NCBI GenBank assembly: GCA_965178585.1
Contig: OZ238267.1
Span: 2,604,001-2,668,000 of the forward strand
Direction: 5' to 3'
Length of the DNA stretch: 64,000 bases
DNA from: Marifrigoribacter sp965178585
GTDB lineage: Bacteria > Bacteroidota > Bacteroidia > Flavobacteriales > Flavobacteriaceae
The notes under the pieces: generated by a model
What the model saw: the letters and a program-made list of their open reading frames with translations, nothing else
The model's database searches: none
What the model was told of the DNA's origin: nothing
Program-made: the position numbers and the translations under genes
Part shown: piece after piece, positions 62,918 to 64,000 of the stretch
How the letters are laid out: each line of letters opens with the position of its first letter
Numbering within the stretch: the stretch's first letter is position 1

Positions 62918-63898
62918 ATGTCTATAGAAAATATACGTATAGAAGTAATGCAAACGCTAGGTAAAAACATCAATGTTTTTGTCGACAAGTTTTTAGTTAA
63001 TATTGATACCATCTGGCAACCGTCTGATTTTTTACCAAACCCTCAAGGAGATAATTTCTTAGAGGAAGTAAAAGAAATACAAGAACTAGGGAAAGAATTA
63101 GATGATGATTTTTGGATTAGTTTAGTAGGAGATACTATAACTGAAGAAGCATTACCTACTTACGAGTCTTGGTTAATGTCATTAGATGGAGTTGAACAAG
63201 ATCCTGACAATGGTTGGGGTAAATGGGTTAGAGCTTGGACAGCAGAAGAAAATCGTCATGGAGACGTGCTTAATAAATATTTGTATTTATCCGGCAGAGT
63301 AAATATGCGAGAAGTTGAAATTTCTACGCAACATTTAATCGCTGATGGCTTTGATATTGGTACTGCTTCAGATCCATATAAAAACTTTGTTTACACAAGC
63401 TTTCAAGAATTAGCTACTTTTATTTCTCACAATAATGTAGCAAAAATAGCTCGTAAAAAAGGACATAAAGCATTAGCTAAAATGTCTAAAATAATCGCTG
63501 GTGACGAGATGCGTCATCATTTAGCCTATTCTCATTTTATAGAAGAAATATTTAAAATAGATCCTTCCGAAATGATGCTAGCTTATTACTATATGATGAA
63601 AAATCAAATTATAATGCCTGCAATGCATTTAAGAGAATCTTTTGGTGAAAAATCTTCTTTATTTGATCAGTTTTCTATTGTAGCTCAACGTGCTGGAGTT
63701 TACACTGGGTTTGATTATGTGGATATTATGAGAAAACTAAATGTACTTTGGAAAATTGACCAAATAACTGGTTTAACTTCGGAAGCTGAAAAAGCAAGAG
63801 ATTATTTAATGCGATTACCAGATAGAATGTATCGTTTAGCAGAACGATCTATCATTCCAGATACACAGTATCAATTTAAGTGGATGACAAAAATGTAA
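62918..63898 (+). CDS. Acyl-[acyl-carrier-protein] desaturase
   Basis: 326-aa soluble ferritin-like di-iron enzyme that puts a double bond into ACP-bound fatty acids. The two E-x-x-H motifs are in AEENRHGDVLNKYLYLSGRV and AGDEMRHHLAY (about residues 107 and 195), and the conserved SWLMSLDG and YTSFQELAT segments are present. It should adjust membrane fluidity, for example in the cold. Length fits the bacterial type-2 family. It stands alone with paired TGTTAAC sites upstream. Confidence 0.94.
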   Translation: MSIENIRIEVMQTLGKNINVFVDKFLVNIDTIWQPSDFLPNPQGDNFLEEVKEIQELGKELDDDFWISLVGDTITEEALPTYESWLMSLDGVEQDPDNGWGKWVRAWTAEENRHGDVLNKYLYLSGRVNMREVEISTQHLIADGFDIGTASDPYKNFVYTSFQELATFISHNNVAKIARKKGHKALAKMSKIIAGDEMRHHLAYSHFIEEIFKIDPSEMMLAYYYMMKNQIIMPAMHLRESFGEKSSLFDQFSIVAQRAGVYTGFDYVDIMRKLNVLWKIDQITGLTSEAEKARDYLMRLPDRMYRLAERSIIPDTQYQFKWMTKM

Positions 63899-63922
63899 TT
63901 CTTATTGCATTTAATTAATTAG

Positions 63923-63939
63923 TGTTAACGAGTGTTAAC
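63923..63939. promoter_or_regulatory. Phased TGTTAAC sites upstream of the next gene
   Basis: TGTTAAC at 63923-63929 and 63933-63939, again 10 bases apart, 41 bases before the ATG at 63980. It matches the pair upstream of the desaturase gene, suggesting shared control. Confidence 0.5.
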
Positions 63940-63967
63940 CCATTTGGTAATGATGCACTTATGTGTT

Positions 63968-63975
63968 TACATTTG
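63968..63975 (+). promoter_or_regulatory. -7 promoter box of the last gene
   Basis: TACATTTG is an exact TAnnTTTG match. A TTG at 63944-63946 lies 21 bases upstream of it, close to -33 spacing. Confidence 0.5.
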
Positions 63976-63979
63976 ACCA

Positions 63980-64000
63980 ATGAATAATAAGAAATACCAA
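63980..64000 (+). CDS. Start of a gene cut by the window end
   Basis: ATG at 63980 opens a frame reading MNNKKYQ to the last base. It has a promoter box and regulator-like sites just upstream. Nothing can be said of its product. Confidence 0.4.

Overview
The window looks like a chromosomal segment of a marine-type member of the Flavobacteriaceae (Bacteroidota). The supporting signs are very AT-rich DNA, six proteins ending in a type IX secretion (T9SS) type A sorting domain, two GLPGLI-family proteins beside a TonB-dependent receptor, a Lacal_2735-family small protein, DUF5522, and promoters with the Bacteroidota -7 box TAnnTTTG. I saw no rRNA, tRNA, CRISPR array, insertion sequence or prophage. 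Every gap between genes is shorter than about 300 bases.

Layout. 1-8460: the end of a secreted reprolysin-like metalloprotease, a lipoprotein, a membrane-spanning LuxR-type regulator, a DUF1573 protein, lysS and two T9SS cargo proteins. 8579-12746: a tight operon of a CIA30 protein, an SDR-DUF2867 protein, a class I photolyase, a second SDR that lacks the usual catalytic Tyr, and a Lacal_2735 protein. 12834-17590: a SIMPL protein, an S10 serine carboxypeptidase, a diheme cytochrome-like lipoprotein, a small secreted protein and a glucosaminidase-LysM lipoprotein. 17812-26577: two giant tandem T9SS surface proteins (1421 and 1439 aa) that share near-identical blocks, probably kept alike by gene conversion. 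26671-30709: an ACC deaminase-like enzyme, three tandem secreted paralogues (the first has a frameshift at a T8 tract in its signal peptide) and a small HExxH protein. 30743-34869: a DUF5522 protein whose end runs into 21 perfect copies of a 7-bp repeat, hutU, a DUF4136 lipoprotein and a beta-barrel protein.

34941-53728 is one long minus-strand block that reads as an amino-acid and phenylacetate catabolism operon. In transcription order it holds a TetR regulator, paaE, paaA, paaB, paaC, paaD, paaG, a PLP dehydratase, paaH, paaI, a thiolase, paaZ (with an extra C-terminal DinB-like domain), an enoyl-CoA hydratase, paaY, a 2-oxoacid dehydrogenase E2, a branched-chain aminotransferase, a fused E1 alpha-beta and a T9SS protein. 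No phenylacetate-CoA ligase (PaaK) is present. The aminotransferase and 2-oxoacid dehydrogenase could therefore make phenylacetyl-CoA directly from phenylalanine by way of phenylpyruvate; this is inference. A perfect palindrome sits at the predicted paaE transcription start, next to the TetR gene. A divergent aromatic amino acid hydroxylase gives phenylalanine a second route, to tyrosine.

53807-64000: the aromatic amino acid hydroxylase, a lysC-lysA operon, a TonB-dependent receptor with two GLPGLI proteins, an acyl-ACP desaturase and the start of a further gene. The last two genes share paired TGTTAAC sites upstream.
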